Shown here in pieces: positions 28,858 through 37,510 of a stretch of DNA of 64,000 bases. The notes beneath the pieces were generated by a model. That model made no database searches. It worked only from the letters and a program-made list of their open reading frames with translations, and was not told where the DNA came from. Source of the stretch: Paracoccus sp. (in: a-proteobacteria). Its GTDB lineage: Bacteria > Pseudomonadota > Alphaproteobacteria > Rhodobacterales > Rhodobacteraceae. The stretch is taken from contig NZ_JAUNTN010000008.1 of assembly GCF_030538695.1 (NCBI RefSeq), positions 59,194 through 123,193 on the forward strand. Reading direction: 5' to 3'. Within the stretch, counting starts at the first letter, position 1. The number at the start of each line of letters is the position of its first letter. Position numbers and translations under genes: made by a program.

Positions 28858-29595
28858 ATGACCAGCACCCGGATCATCTGCGCGGGCCTTGGCCCCGGCG
28901 ATCCCGACCTGATGAGCCTGCGCGCGCATCGGGCGATCAGCCATGCCGCGACAATCGCCTATTTCCGCAAGCCGGGCCGGCTTGGCATGGCCCGCAAGAT
29001 TGTGGACGGGATGCTGCGCCCGGATGTGACCGAACTGGCGATGGAATACCCCGTCACCACGGAAATCCCCTTGGGCGATCCCGAATACAACCGCCAGCTT
29101 GCCGCTTTTTATGACGACTGGGCCGACCGTCTGGCGCAGGCGGGTGGCGAAATCGTGGTGCTGTGCGAGGGCGACCCGTTCTTTTACGGCAGCTTCATGC
29201 ACCTGCATCTGCGCCTGCAAAACCGTGCCGAAATCGAGATCATTCCCGGCATTACCGGCATGTCCGGCTGCTGGACGGCGACCGGCCAGCCGATCACATG
29301 GGGCGATGATATTCTGACCGTGCTGATGGGGACATTGCCCGAGGAGACCCTGACCGCGCGGATGGCGGGGGACGATGCGCTGGTGGTGATGAAAACCGGG
29401 CGCAACCTGCCCAAGGTGCGCCGGGCGCTGGAACGTGCCGGGCGGCTGGATGCGGCATGGCTGGTCGAACGCGGCACCATGGCAGGCCAGCGCGTCCAGC
29501 GCCTGTGCGACGCTGATGCAACCGCTGCGCCTTATTTTGCCATTGTTCTGGTCCACGGCCACGGCCGCCGCCCCTTGGCGGAGGCCGCAGAATGA
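28858..29595 (+). CDS. cobI: Precorrin-2 C20-methyltransferase
   Basis: 245 residues, SAM-dependent tetrapyrrole methylase. It methylates precorrin-2 at C20 to give precorrin-3A. It has the glycine-rich CAGLGPGDPDLMSLRAH, VVLCEGDPFFYGSFMHL and IIPGITGMSGCWTA. It has a GGGGA site and overlaps cobJ by 4 bp, which indicates one mRNA. Confidence 0.96.
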   Translation: MTSTRIICAGLGPGDPDLMSLRAHRAISHAATIAYFRKPGRLGMARKIVDGMLRPDVTELAMEYPVTTEIPLGDPEYNRQLAAFYDDWADRLAQAGGEIVVLCEGDPFFYGSFMHLHLRLQNRAEIEIIPGITGMSGCWTATGQPITWGDDILTVLMGTLPEETLTARMAGDDALVVMKTGRNLPKVRRALERAGRLDAAWLVERGTMAGQRVQRLCDADATAAPYFAIVLVHGHGRRPLAEAAE

Positions 29596-30326
29596 GTGGC
29601 TGGCTGGTTGTTGCGGGGCTTGGTCCCGGCGCGGAATCGCAGATCACGCCCGAGGTCTCGGCGGCGCTGGATCAGGCCACGGATGTTATCGGCTATATCC
29701 CCTATGTCGCCCGTGTCGCGCCGCGTGAAGGGCTGGTGCTGTATCCGTCGGATAACCGGGTGGAACTGGACCGCGCCCGGCAGGCGCTGGATCTGGCGGC
29801 CAAAGGGCGGCGGGTGGTGATCGTCAGCTCGGGCGATCCGGGGGTATTCGCCATGGCCTCGGCTCTGTTCGAGGCGGTCGAGGCCGACCCCGCCAAGGCC
29901 GCGCTGGACATCCGTATTCTGCCCGGCATTACCGCGATGCTTGCGGCGGCGGCGGCGGCGGGTGCGCCTCTGGGCCATGATTTCGCGGCGATCAACCTGT
30001 CGGATAATCTGAAGCCATGGCAGGTGATCGAGCGCCGCCTGCGCCTTGCCGCGCAGGCCGATTTCGCGATGGCCTTCTATAACCCACGTTCGCGTTCGCG
30101 CCCCGAGGGCTTTGCCCGCACGCTGGAGGTGCTGCGGCAGGAGTGTGGCCCCGAGCGGCTGGTGATCTTTGCCCGCGCGGTCAGCACAGCGGAACAGGCG
30201 ATCACCTGCGTGACGCTGGCCGAGGCGCAGCCCGAAATGGCCGATATGCGCACCGTCGTTCTGGTCGGTAACAGCCAGACCCGCCGTGTCGGGCCGTGGG
30301 TCTATACGCCCCGGTCATGGCACTAG
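29592..30326 (+). CDS. cobJ: Precorrin-3B C17-methyltransferase
   Basis: 244 residues, tetrapyrrole methylase that performs ring contraction coupled to C17 methylation, giving precorrin-4. It has LVVAGLGPGAESQITPE at the start, VVIVSSGDPGVFAMASA, ILPGITAMLAAAAAAGAP and the family segment DFAMAFYNPRSRSRPEG. It overlaps cobI by ATGA and converges with the inverted cobK over a 23-bp gap, ending this part of the operon. Confidence 0.96.
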   Translation: MSGWLVVAGLGPGAESQITPEVSAALDQATDVIGYIPYVARVAPREGLVLYPSDNRVELDRARQALDLAAKGRRVVIVSSGDPGVFAMASALFEAVEADPAKAALDIRILPGITAMLAAAAAAGAPLGHDFAAINLSDNLKPWQVIERRLRLAAQADFAMAFYNPRSRSRPEGFARTLEVLRQECGPERLVIFARAVSTAEQAITCVTLAEAQPEMADMRTVVLVGNSQTRRVGPWVYTPRSWH

Positions 30327-30349
30327 GGGCCAGATCCGTGGCACGGGGA

Positions 30350-31075
30350 TCAGCCTTGCAGCCAGTCCATGACCGCCCCCGCATCTGGCAGGGCCAGCCG
30401 GGGCGGCAGCGCGGGCCGGTCGATCAGGATGACCGGCAGGCGCAGGGCGCGGGCGGCATCCAGCTTGGCCCGCGCGGCATCCCCGCCCGCATTCTTGGTC
30501 ACAACGATGCGTATATCGTGATCTTGCAGCAACGCCATGTCCCCGGCCAGCGTATAGGGGCCGCGGCTGGTTATCAGCGTCGCGCCAAGCGGCACCGGCT
30601 GGCTGCGGTCGAACTCGGCAAAGCGCAGCAGCCAGCGGTGTGGCAGCGGGGCAAAAGGCTCCAGCGTCTGACGGCCAATGGCCAGAAAAACCCCGGTTGG
30701 CTCGTGCGGCAGGGTGCGGGCGGCGGCTTGCGTATCGGGAACGTGGGTCCAGTCATCGCCGGGCTGTGCGGCCCATGCCGGGCGCTCCAGCGCTGCCAGA
30801 ACCGTGCCGCTGGCTTGTGCGGCGGCAACCGCGTTGCGGCTGATCTGCGCGGCAAAAGGGTGGGTTGCGTCGATCAGATGGGTGATGCGGTTCTGGCGCA
30901 GGTAATCGGCCAGCCCTTCGGCCCCGCCAAACCCACCCGTGCGCGTTGGCAAAGGCTGTGCCACCGGGTTCAGCGTCCGGCCGGCATAGCTGAAGATGGC
31001 GTCCAGCCCGGCGTCCGCCAGTTTCCGCGCCAAAAGGCTGGCCTCTGCCGTGCCGCCAAGCAACAATATGCGCAT
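30350..31075 (-). CDS. cobK: Precorrin-6A reductase
   Basis: 241 residues of the CobK/CbiJ family, the NADPH-dependent reductase acting between CobF/CobM and CobL. The N-terminus [20 protein letters not shown] carries the nucleotide-binding glycine pattern. Also visible are LIDATHPFAAQISRNA, LITSRGPYTLAGDMALL and IVVTKNAGGDAARAKLDA. It is the only cob gene on the minus strand. Its ATG (31075-31073) overlaps by two bases the ATG of cobL (31074-31076), so its promoter must lie inside cobL. No upstream ATG gives a longer conserved N-terminus. Confidence 0.95.
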   Translation of the reverse strand: MRILLLGGTAEASLLARKLADAGLDAIFSYAGRTLNPVAQPLPTRTGGFGGAEGLADYLRQNRITHLIDATHPFAAQISRNAVAAAQASGTVLAALERPAWAAQPGDDWTHVPDTQAAARTLPHEPTGVFLAIGRQTLEPFAPLPHRWLLRFAEFDRSQPVPLGATLITSRGPYTLAGDMALLQDHDIRIVVTKNAGGDAARAKLDAARALRLPVILIDRPALPPRLALPDAGAVMDWLQG

Positions 31076-32246
31076 GTCTGAACCCTGGTTAAGCATCATC
31101 GGATTTGGCGAAGATGGCCCGGATGGGCTGTCACCCGCAAGCCGTGCCGCGCTGGATGCGGCGGCGGTGGTCTTTGGCGGGCCGCGGCATCTGGCGCTGG
31201 CCGGGGTGGGCGTACGCGGGCGTGCATGGCCGGTGCCGTTTTCCATCGCCCCGGTGCTGGCGCTGAGGGGGCAGCGCGTGGCGGTGCTGGCCTCGGGCGA
31301 TCCGTTCTGGTTCGGCGCTGGCGGCACACTGGCGGCGGCGCTGGACCGGGCCGAATGGCGGGCTTTCCCCGCGCCGGGGGTGTTTTCCCTGCTGGCCGCG
31401 CGGCTGGGTTGGCGGCTGGAGGGCTGCGCCTGCCTTGGCTTACACGCCGCGCACTTGACCCGGCTGCTGCCGCATCTGCGACCGGGGGCGCGGCTGCTGG
31501 TGACGCTGCGTGATGGGGCGGCGGTGGCCGATCTGGCGGCCTGGCTGGTGGCGCAGGGCTGGGGTGACAGCAGTCTGTGGGTGGGCGAATCACTTGGCGG
31601 CGGGCGCGAGCGCCTGCGCCAGACCCGCGCGGCAGGCTATGATCTGCACACTGAGGCCCCGGTGGCCGTGGCCATTCAGGCTATGGGCGGCACCCCGCGC
31701 CCGGTGGGTTTTGGCCTGCCAGACGATGCGTTCATTCATCATGGCCAGATCACCAAGCGGGCGATCCGCGCGGTTACGCTGTCATCCTTGGCACCGCTGC
31801 CGGGGCAGATGCTGTGGGATTTGGGCGCGGGCTCGGGGTCGATCAGCGTGGAATGGGCCTTGGCAGGCGGGCGTGTGGTGGCGGTGGAAAACCGTGCCGA
31901 CCGCGCCGCGCTGATTGCTGCGAATATCCAGCGTTTCGGCCTGGAAACCGTCGATCTGCGGGTGCAGGACCACGCCGCGCTGGACGATCTGCCCGCGCCG
32001 GATGCGGTGTTCATCGGCGGCGGGGCCTCGGCGGCGCTGGTGGCGGTGGCGTGGGACAGGCTGCCCCTTGGCGGGCGGCTGGTGGTCAATGCGGTGACGC
32101 TGGAAACGCAGGCGCTGGTGATGACGGAACAGGCCGCGCGGGGCGGCGAATTGCTGCGGCTGGACATCGCGCAGGCCGAGCCGCTGGGCCGGATGCGTGG
32201 CTGGCAGGCGCAGCGGACGGTGCTGCATTGGGTGGCGCGGAAATGA
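31074..32246 (+). CDS. cobL: Precorrin-6Y C5,15-methyltransferase (decarboxylating)
   Basis: 390 residues with two domains: an N-terminal CbiE-type tetrapyrrole methylase ([31 protein letters not shown]) and a C-terminal CbiT-type methyltransferase with [19 protein letters not shown]. It methylates C5 and C15 and removes the acetate carboxyl at C12, giving precorrin-8X. ATG 31068 is an in-frame alternative start two codons earlier; the family usually starts MS-P-WL, so 31074 is preferred. Its end overlaps cobE (ATGA). Confidence 0.95.
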   Translation: MSEPWLSIIGFGEDGPDGLSPASRAALDAAAVVFGGPRHLALAGVGVRGRAWPVPFSIAPVLALRGQRVAVLASGDPFWFGAGGTLAAALDRAEWRAFPAPGVFSLLAARLGWRLEGCACLGLHAAHLTRLLPHLRPGARLLVTLRDGAAVADLAAWLVAQGWGDSSLWVGESLGGGRERLRQTRAAGYDLHTEAPVAVAIQAMGGTPRPVGFGLPDDAFIHHGQITKRAIRAVTLSSLAPLPGQMLWDLGAGSGSISVEWALAGGRVVAVENRADRAALIAANIQRFGLETVDLRVQDHAALDDLPAPDAVFIGGGASAALVAVAWDRLPLGGRLVVNAVTLETQALVMTEQAARGGELLRLDIAQAEPLGRMRGWQAQRTVLHWVARK

Positions 32247-32572
32247 GGGTCGCGGGCATCGGACTGAGGGCGCAGACCAGCGCGGCGGATGTGGCGGCGG
32301 CGCTGGCCGGGCTGCGCGTCGATGCGCTGGCCTGTCTGGCGGGCAAGGGCGCGGCGCTGGTGGGGCTGGGCTTGCCGGTGGTGCAGATCGCAGAGGTGGC
32401 GGGTATTGCCACCCCGTCCCATTCCGACCGGATCATGGCGCGGTTCGGCACCGGCTGCGTGGCCGAGGCCGTGGCGCTGGCCGCCGCCGGCTCTGGCGCG
32501 CGGATCGTGCAGGCGCGGCAGGTGTTCAACGGGCCGCTGACGCTGGCCATCGCAGAAGGATCAGGCGAATGA
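32243..32572 (+). CDS. cobE: CobE / CbiG C-terminal domain protein
   Basis: 109 residues corresponding to the C-terminal domain of CbiG (CobE in the aerobic pathway). The pattern [17 protein letters not shown], then the [17 protein letters not shown] segment, and [20 protein letters not shown] with conserved Ser/His/Gly matches this small family. The precise biochemical role of CobE in the aerobic route is unsettled. It overlaps both cobL and cobM by 4 bp, so it is translated within the cobL-cobE-cobM-cobB unit. Confidence 0.88.
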   Translation: MRVAGIGLRAQTSAADVAAALAGLRVDALACLAGKGAALVGLGLPVVQIAEVAGIATPSHSDRIMARFGTGCVAEAVALAAAGSGARIVQARQVFNGPLTLAIAEGSGE

Positions 32573-33342
32573 CGGTGCATTTTATCGGCGCGGGGCCGGG
32601 GGCGGCGGATCTCTTGACGCTGCGCGGTCGGGATCTGATCGCGGCTTGCCCGGTTTGTCTTTATGCCGGGTCGCTGGTGCCGCAGGCGGTGCTGGCGCAT
32701 TGCCCGCCCGGCGCGCGGATCGTGAACACCGCGCCGCTGTCGCTGGATGAGATCATGGCCGAGATTGCCGCTGCCCATGCGCAAGGACAGGATGTTGCGC
32801 GGCTTCATTCGGGTGATCTGTCGGTCTGGTCTGCCATGGGCGAACAATTGCGGCGGCTGCGGGATATGGGCATCCCCTATGACGTGACGCCGGGGGTGCC
32901 GTCATTCGCCGCCGCCGCGGCGGCCCTTGGGACGGAACTGACCCTGCCCGGCGTCGCGCAATCGGTGGTGCTGACCCGCACCAGCGGCCGGGCCAGCGCC
33001 ATGCCGGAGCGTGAAACCCTTGCAGCCTTCGGTGCGACCGGAGCGACGCTGGCCATTCACCTGTCGGTGCATGTGCTGGACCGGGTGCAGGCCGAGCTGA
33101 TCCCGCATTATGGCCCGGATTGCCCGGTTGCGGTGGTGTTCCGCGCAAGCTGGCCCGAACAGCGCATCATCCGCGCCACGCTGGCGACGCTGGACCCCGG
33201 CGTGGGCGAGGGCGAGCGCACGGCGCTGATCCTTGTCGGCCCGGCGCTGGCGCAGGAGGGTTTTGACGAAAGCCGCCTTTACGCCGGTGATTACGACCGC
33301 CGTTTCCGCCCGGTCGGCACTGACCCGAGGTTTCCCGAATGA
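32569..33342 (+). CDS. cobM: Precorrin-4 C11-methyltransferase
   Basis: 257 residues, tetrapyrrole methylase that makes precorrin-5. The N-terminus [52 protein letters not shown] and [19 protein letters not shown] are standard. The end [15 protein letters not shown] is typical of CobM/CbiF. It overlaps cobE (ATGA) and cobB (ATGA). Confidence 0.96.
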   Translation: MTVHFIGAGPGAADLLTLRGRDLIAACPVCLYAGSLVPQAVLAHCPPGARIVNTAPLSLDEIMAEIAAAHAQGQDVARLHSGDLSVWSAMGEQLRRLRDMGIPYDVTPGVPSFAAAAAALGTELTLPGVAQSVVLTRTSGRASAMPERETLAAFGATGATLAIHLSVHVLDRVQAELIPHYGPDCPVAVVFRASWPEQRIIRATLATLDPGVGEGERTALILVGPALAQEGFDESRLYAGDYDRRFRPVGTDPRFPE

Positions 33343-34664
33343 CCCGGCCTCTGCCCCCCGGCATCATGGTGGCCGCCGCTGCATCGGGCTGTGGCAAGAC
33401 GACGGTGGCCCTGGGGCTGATGGCGGCGTTTCGGGCGCAGGGGCTGGCGGTGCAGGCGTTCAAGAACGGCCCGGATTACATCGACCCGGCTTTTCACGCA
33501 GCGGCCAGCGGGCGGGTGGCCTGTAATCTGGACACCTGGGCGATGGGCCGGGGGCAGATCTCGGCGCTGATGGAATGGGCGCAAGGGGCGGATCTGGTGG
33601 TGGCCGAAGGCTCTATGGGGCTTTATGACGGCGTCGCCATGGCAGGGGAAAGCGGCATCGGGGCCTCGGCTGAGCTGGCGATCATGGCGGGCTGGCCGGT
33701 GGTGCTGGTGCTGGACTGCGGCGGTCAGGCGCAGACGGCGGCGGCGGTGGCCGCAGGGCTGGCCGGGTTTGATCCGGCATTGCCGGTCGCGGGGGTGGTG
33801 CTGAACCGCGTTGCCAGCCCCCGGCATGAGGCGCTGCTGCGCCGGGGGATGCAGCAGGCGGGGCTTGCGGTCTTTGGCGCACTGCCGCGTCAGGCGGACA
33901 TCGAGATACCGGAACGTCACCTTGGTCTGGTGCAGGCCGAGGAGCGCGAGGGGCTGAATGATGCGATGGCGGCCTTTGGCCAGTTCATCGTGGCGCATCT
34001 GGACCTTGATGCGATCCGCCGCGCGGCTGGGGCGGCCCCGCAGCCTGCGCCTGTAGCCCACCGCCTGCCGCCGCCTGCGGACCGTATCGCGCTGGCGCGG
34101 GATGCGGCGTTTTCCTTTGTCTATCCGCATTTGCTGCGGGAATGGCGCGATCAGGGGGCGACGATCCTGCCGTTTTCACCCCTTGCGGATGAGGCCCCCG
34201 ACGACAGCGCCGGGGCCTGCTGGCTGCCGGGCGGATACCCGGAATTGCACGCCGGGCGGCTGGCCGCCGCCGACAGGTTCCGCGACGGGCTGACCCGGTT
34301 CGCGCAGACCCGGCCCGTGCATGGCGAATGTGGCGGCTATATGGCGCTTGGCGCGGGGCTGGTGGATGCGGAGGGCAAGCGGCACCGGATGGCCGGGCTG
34401 CTGGGGTTGGAGACCAGCTTTGAAAAGCGCCGGATGCACCTTGGCTATCGTCATGCGCGTCTGCTGGCCCCGATGCCCGGCCTGTCCGCAGGCACCAGCC
34501 TGCGCGGGCATGAGTTTCATTATGCCCGTATCCTGACACAGCCCGACGCGCCGCTGGCGCAGGTTCAGGATGCTACAGGCACCGCGCTGGCGGATGGCGA
34601 ACACGGGTCTGTTTGCGACCATGTCACCGGCAGCTTTTTCCACCTGATTGCCGGTTCGGCCTAG
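33339..34664 (+). CDS. cobB: Cobyrinic/hydrogenobyrinic acid a,c-diamide synthase
   Basis: 441 residues. The N-terminal P-loop domain ([31 protein letters not shown]) is followed by a class I glutamine amidotransferase domain with [10 protein letters not shown] and the nucleophile Cys in [13 protein letters not shown], and a C-terminal His in GHEFHYARI. It amidates the a and c side chains with glutamine and ATP, the step before cobalt insertion by CobNST. It is last of the plus-strand cob genes and is separated from the convergent Crp/Fnr gene by 3 bp. Confidence 0.95.
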   Translation: MTRPLPPGIMVAAAASGCGKTTVALGLMAAFRAQGLAVQAFKNGPDYIDPAFHAAASGRVACNLDTWAMGRGQISALMEWAQGADLVVAEGSMGLYDGVAMAGESGIGASAELAIMAGWPVVLVLDCGGQAQTAAAVAAGLAGFDPALPVAGVVLNRVASPRHEALLRRGMQQAGLAVFGALPRQADIEIPERHLGLVQAEEREGLNDAMAAFGQFIVAHLDLDAIRRAAGAAPQPAPVAHRLPPPADRIALARDAAFSFVYPHLLREWRDQGATILPFSPLADEAPDDSAGACWLPGGYPELHAGRLAAADRFRDGLTRFAQTRPVHGECGGYMALGAGLVDAEGKRHRMAGLLGLETSFEKRRMHLGYRHARLLAPMPGLSAGTSLRGHEFHYARILTQPDAPLAQVQDATGTALADGEHGSVCDHVTGSFFHLIAGSA

Positions 34665-34667
34665 GGT

Positions 34668-35366
34668 TTACTTATTCCACGCCTTGCTGCGGTCCTCGTT
34701 CGCCAGATCGCGCAGGGCTTCAAGATCGGCAATATGGGCCTTGTTCGTTTCGACCTGAACGCCATGTTCACGCAGCTTCGCAAAGGCGCGGGACAGGCTT
34801 TCGGGCTGCATCCCAAGGTGGCCGGCAATCAGGTTCTTGTTATAGGGCAGTTGCACGGTCGGGCCGTCGTCATCATCCTGCGCCAGATCGACCAGAAATT
34901 CGGCCACGCGCTGCACACCAGAGCGGGCTTTGAGCTGTTCGACCTGCGCAACAAGCTGCTGCATATGCACAAAGACCGAGCCAAGCAGGCTGAGGGCGAA
35001 ATCCGGGTTTTCCATCACCATTTTGCGCAGTCGCGCTGCGTCGATCTGCAACAGGGTGCTATCGCTGATCGCCTCGGCTGAGACCGGATAGGCCAGCCCA
35101 CGCAATGCGACGTTTTCGCCAAAGCTGCGGGAATGGGGCAGGACCGAGACGACGGCTTCGGCACCGTTGCTGGCCAGCCGGAACAGCTTGACCCAGCCTT
35201 CAATGATGATGAACACCGCATTGGCCGGGTCGCCCTGCACAAAGATGGTTTCACCCATTGCGTATTTCCGCTGGGTTGCCCCTTGCAGGACTTGTTGTGC
35301 AAGGTCATCCGATACACCGTGAAGCAATACGGATTTTTTCGCGGCGGCGAGAATCTGGGGCGTCAT
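34668..35366 (-). CDS. Crp/Fnr family transcriptional regulator without Fe-S cysteines
   Basis: 232 residues. A cyclic-nucleotide-type sensory domain (about 10-125; GETIFVQGDPANAVFIIIEGWVK) joins by a long helix to a winged helix-turn-helix (NKNLIAGHLGMQPESLSRAF). No Cys residues are present for an FNR-type [4Fe-4S] cluster, so direct O2 sensing like FnrL is unlikely. It is closer to the DNR/NnrR/NarR type, which sense NO or nitrogen oxides or use haem; this is not decided here. It is convergent with cobB and divergent from tamA. The 260-bp gap to tamA has no convincing FNR box. Confidence 0.85.
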   Translation of the reverse strand: MTPQILAAAKKSVLLHGVSDDLAQQVLQGATQRKYAMGETIFVQGDPANAVFIIIEGWVKLFRLASNGAEAVVSVLPHSRSFGENVALRGLAYPVSAEAISDSTLLQIDAARLRKMVMENPDFALSLLGSVFVHMQQLVAQVEQLKARSGVQRVAEFLVDLAQDDDDGPTVQLPYNKNLIAGHLGMQPESLSRAFAKLREHGVQVETNKAHIADLEALRDLANEDRSKAWNK

Positions 35367-35626
35367 TGAGCTGCCTGGATATTAAGCAATGCGAATCAGC
35401 CCTGTTTACACGGCTTTCGCAAAATAGAAAGTCTGTTCAGTTATGCGCGTCTTGTAAATCTGTCAGATTGTCGCGGTGACGGATAAAAGTGTCATGTGGT
35501 CGTTACTTTCTGGCCGTTCCTGACAGCAGATAGGTTTTTGTTGATTTCCCCGGATTTGCGGTGGATTTCAGCGGGGCTTCCTGCGATGATTTGCACCAGA
35601 GGCAAGGCAGATAACGAGAGCAGAAC
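35367..35626. promoter_or_regulatory. Divergent gap between Crp/Fnr gene and tamA
   Basis: 260 bp, moderately AT-rich around 35395-35495. It must hold promoters for both genes. No TTGAT-N4-ATCAA box, long palindrome or terminator was found. A GAGAG ribosome-binding site precedes tamA at 35616-35620. No small open frame with a good start was seen. Confidence 0.3.
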
Positions 35627-37510
35627 ATGACGACCGTGCGGCGCTTTGGTCTGACGGCAGGGGCGGTCTTTGGCCTGAGTGTGGCGGCGGCCTTTGGGCA
35701 GTCCTCTGGCTCGGGTTCGTGGTTGTCCTCGCCTTTCAGCGGATTGTTCGGCAGCCGCGCTGAATCGCCAGTTGATTTGCAGATCCAGATTGTTGGCGAC
35801 CCGGACGGGCTGGAAAACGCCATTCGCAACACGTCGCTGATCGAAGCGGCGCTGCGGGATAACCGCTTTACCGGACAGGATGTGCTGGCTGCGGCACGCG
35901 GGGATTATGCGCGGATTTTAGGCGCGCTTTATGACAAGGGCTATTATTCCGGCGTTATCAATATCACGCTGGATGGTGTCGAGGCGGCGCAGATTGCCCC
36001 TTTGGACGCGCCCGGACAGGTGCGTCAGGTGGTGATTGGAATTGATCCGGGGCCGCTGTTCCGTTTCGGGCAGGCCGAGATTGCGCCGCTGGCACCGGAA
36101 ACAAAGCTGCCGCGCGGTTATGCGGTGGGTGAGGTTGCCGGAACCGGGACGATCAAGGGGGCCGCAAGCGAGGGGGTGAAACGCTGGCGGGCGCTGGGCT
36201 ATGCCAAGGCGGATGTTGCCCACAGCGACATTACGGCCATTCACCCCGATGCGCTGGTGGAATCGCAAATCGCGCTGGACAGCGGCCCGCTGGTGCATTT
36301 CGGCCGGATGCACGTCAGCGGGAATGAGCGTTTGCGCACCGGGCGGCTGTATAAGATCGCCGGTTTCCCTGAGGGCAAGCGGTTTGATCCCGAGGATATC
36401 GAGCTGGTGCGCAAGCGCCTGCGCCGGTCGGGGATTTTCTCGGCCATCACGCTGACCGAGGCTGAAACGCTGAACCCGGATAACAGCCTTGACGTCGATC
36501 TGACCGTGGTTGAGCAAAAGAAACGCCGCGTCGGTATGGGGTTTGAGATCAGCACCACCGACGGCGCGGCGCTGTCGGCCTATTGGATGCACCGGAACCT
36601 GCTGGGCGGCGGAGAGCGGCTGCGGGTCGAGGCGAGTTCAACCGACATCGGCTCCAAAAACAGCGAACGCGATGACAGTTTCAGCATCCGGCTGGAACGT
36701 CCGGCCAGTTTCCATCCCGACATTACCGCTTACACCGGGTTTTCCGCGTCCAAAGTGCGCGAGGATGACTATAATCAGGACGGGGCCAGCTTTGCCTTTG
36801 GGGCGAATTACATCCGGGATGAGCGGCTGAACGCGGATGTGGCGCTGGAATATAACTGGGCGCGGGTCTATGACGCCAACGGACGCACGGATTTTCGTCT
36901 GCTGGCGCTGCCTGCGCGGGTGGAATGGGACCAGCGCGACGTGACGACTGATCCGACCGGCGGCTATTGGCTGTCGGGGCAGGCGACGCCTTTTCTTGGT
37001 TTTGGCGATACCGGCAGCGGCTTGCGTCTGATGGGCGAGGGTCGGGTTTATCATGGCTTTGGCGAAGAAAAGCGGCTGGTTCTGGCAGGCCGCGCCCGGA
37101 TCGGCACGATTGCGGGCAGCGCCATCGACGAGATCCCGCGCGACTATCTGTTCTATTCGGGCGGCGGCGGTTCGGTCCGGGGGCAACCCTATCAGTCGCT
37201 GGGGGTCGAGGTGATCGACAGCCCCGAAGGGCCGATCAAGACCGGCGGCATGAGCCTAGTGAACCTGTCCGCCGAGGTCCGCTATCGTGTCCGCGACAAA
37301 ATCGGACTGGCGGTCTTTGCCGATGCGGGCAAGGTCTGGGCCGAGGGCAGCTTCAAGGGCGATGGTGGCTGGCAGGCGGGCGCGGGTGTCGGGGTGCGCT
37401 ATATCACCCCAATCGGGCCGCTGCGTCTGGATCTGGCCGGGCCGGTCGGCAGCAACCCGCAGACGGGTGAGGGGATGCAGGTCTATATCGGTTTGGGGCA
37501 GGCATTTTGA
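35627..37510 (+). CDS. tamA: Autotransporter assembly factor TamA (Omp85 family)
   Basis: 627 residues. A signal peptide (MTTVRRFGLTAGAVFGLSVAAAFG) is followed by POTRA-like repeats to about residue 290, then a 16-strand-type outer-membrane barrel. The conserved Omp85 loop motif GGGGSVRGQPYQSLG and the C-terminal IGPLRLDLAGPVG with terminal Phe are clear. With TamB it helps insert or fold proteins or lipids at the outer membrane. Its TGA overlaps the tamB ATG (37510), so the two are translationally coupled. Confidence 0.92.
   Translation: MTTVRRFGLTAGAVFGLSVAAAFGQSSGSGSWLSSPFSGLFGSRAESPVDLQIQIVGDPDGLENAIRNTSLIEAALRDNRFTGQDVLAAARGDYARILGALYDKGYYSGVINITLDGVEAAQIAPLDAPGQVRQVVIGIDPGPLFRFGQAEIAPLAPETKLPRGYAVGEVAGTGTIKGAASEGVKRWRALGYAKADVAHSDITAIHPDALVESQIALDSGPLVHFGRMHVSGNERLRTGRLYKIAGFPEGKRFDPEDIELVRKRLRRSGIFSAITLTEAETLNPDNSLDVDLTVVEQKKRRVGMGFEISTTDGAALSAYWMHRNLLGGGERLRVEASSTDIGSKNSERDDSFSIRLERPASFHPDITAYTGFSASKVREDDYNQDGASFAFGANYIRDERLNADVALEYNWARVYDANGRTDFRLLALPARVEWDQRDVTTDPTGGYWLSGQATPFLGFGDTGSGLRLMGEGRVYHGFGEEKRLVLAGRARIGTIAGSAIDEIPRDYLFYSGGGGSVRGQPYQSLGVEVIDSPEGPIKTGGMSLVNLSAEVRYRVRDKIGLAVFADAGKVWAEGSFKGDGGWQAGAGVGVRYITPIGPLRLDLAGPVGSNPQTGEGMQVYIGLGQAF

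Noticed and set aside
26719-29562. Minus-strand open frame of more than 900 codons opposite cobG, cobH and cobI
   Set aside because: It spans three real genes with start/stop overlaps on the other strand and shows no domain.
31068-31070. cobL start two codons earlier, which would enlarge the cobK/cobL overlap
   Set aside because: It is possible, but the family N-terminus fits 31074 better; either choice keeps the overlap with cobK.
35367-35626. FNR-type box (TTGAT-N4-ATCAA) upstream of the Crp/Fnr gene
   Set aside because: Only one-sided matches such as TTGATTTCCCC were found.
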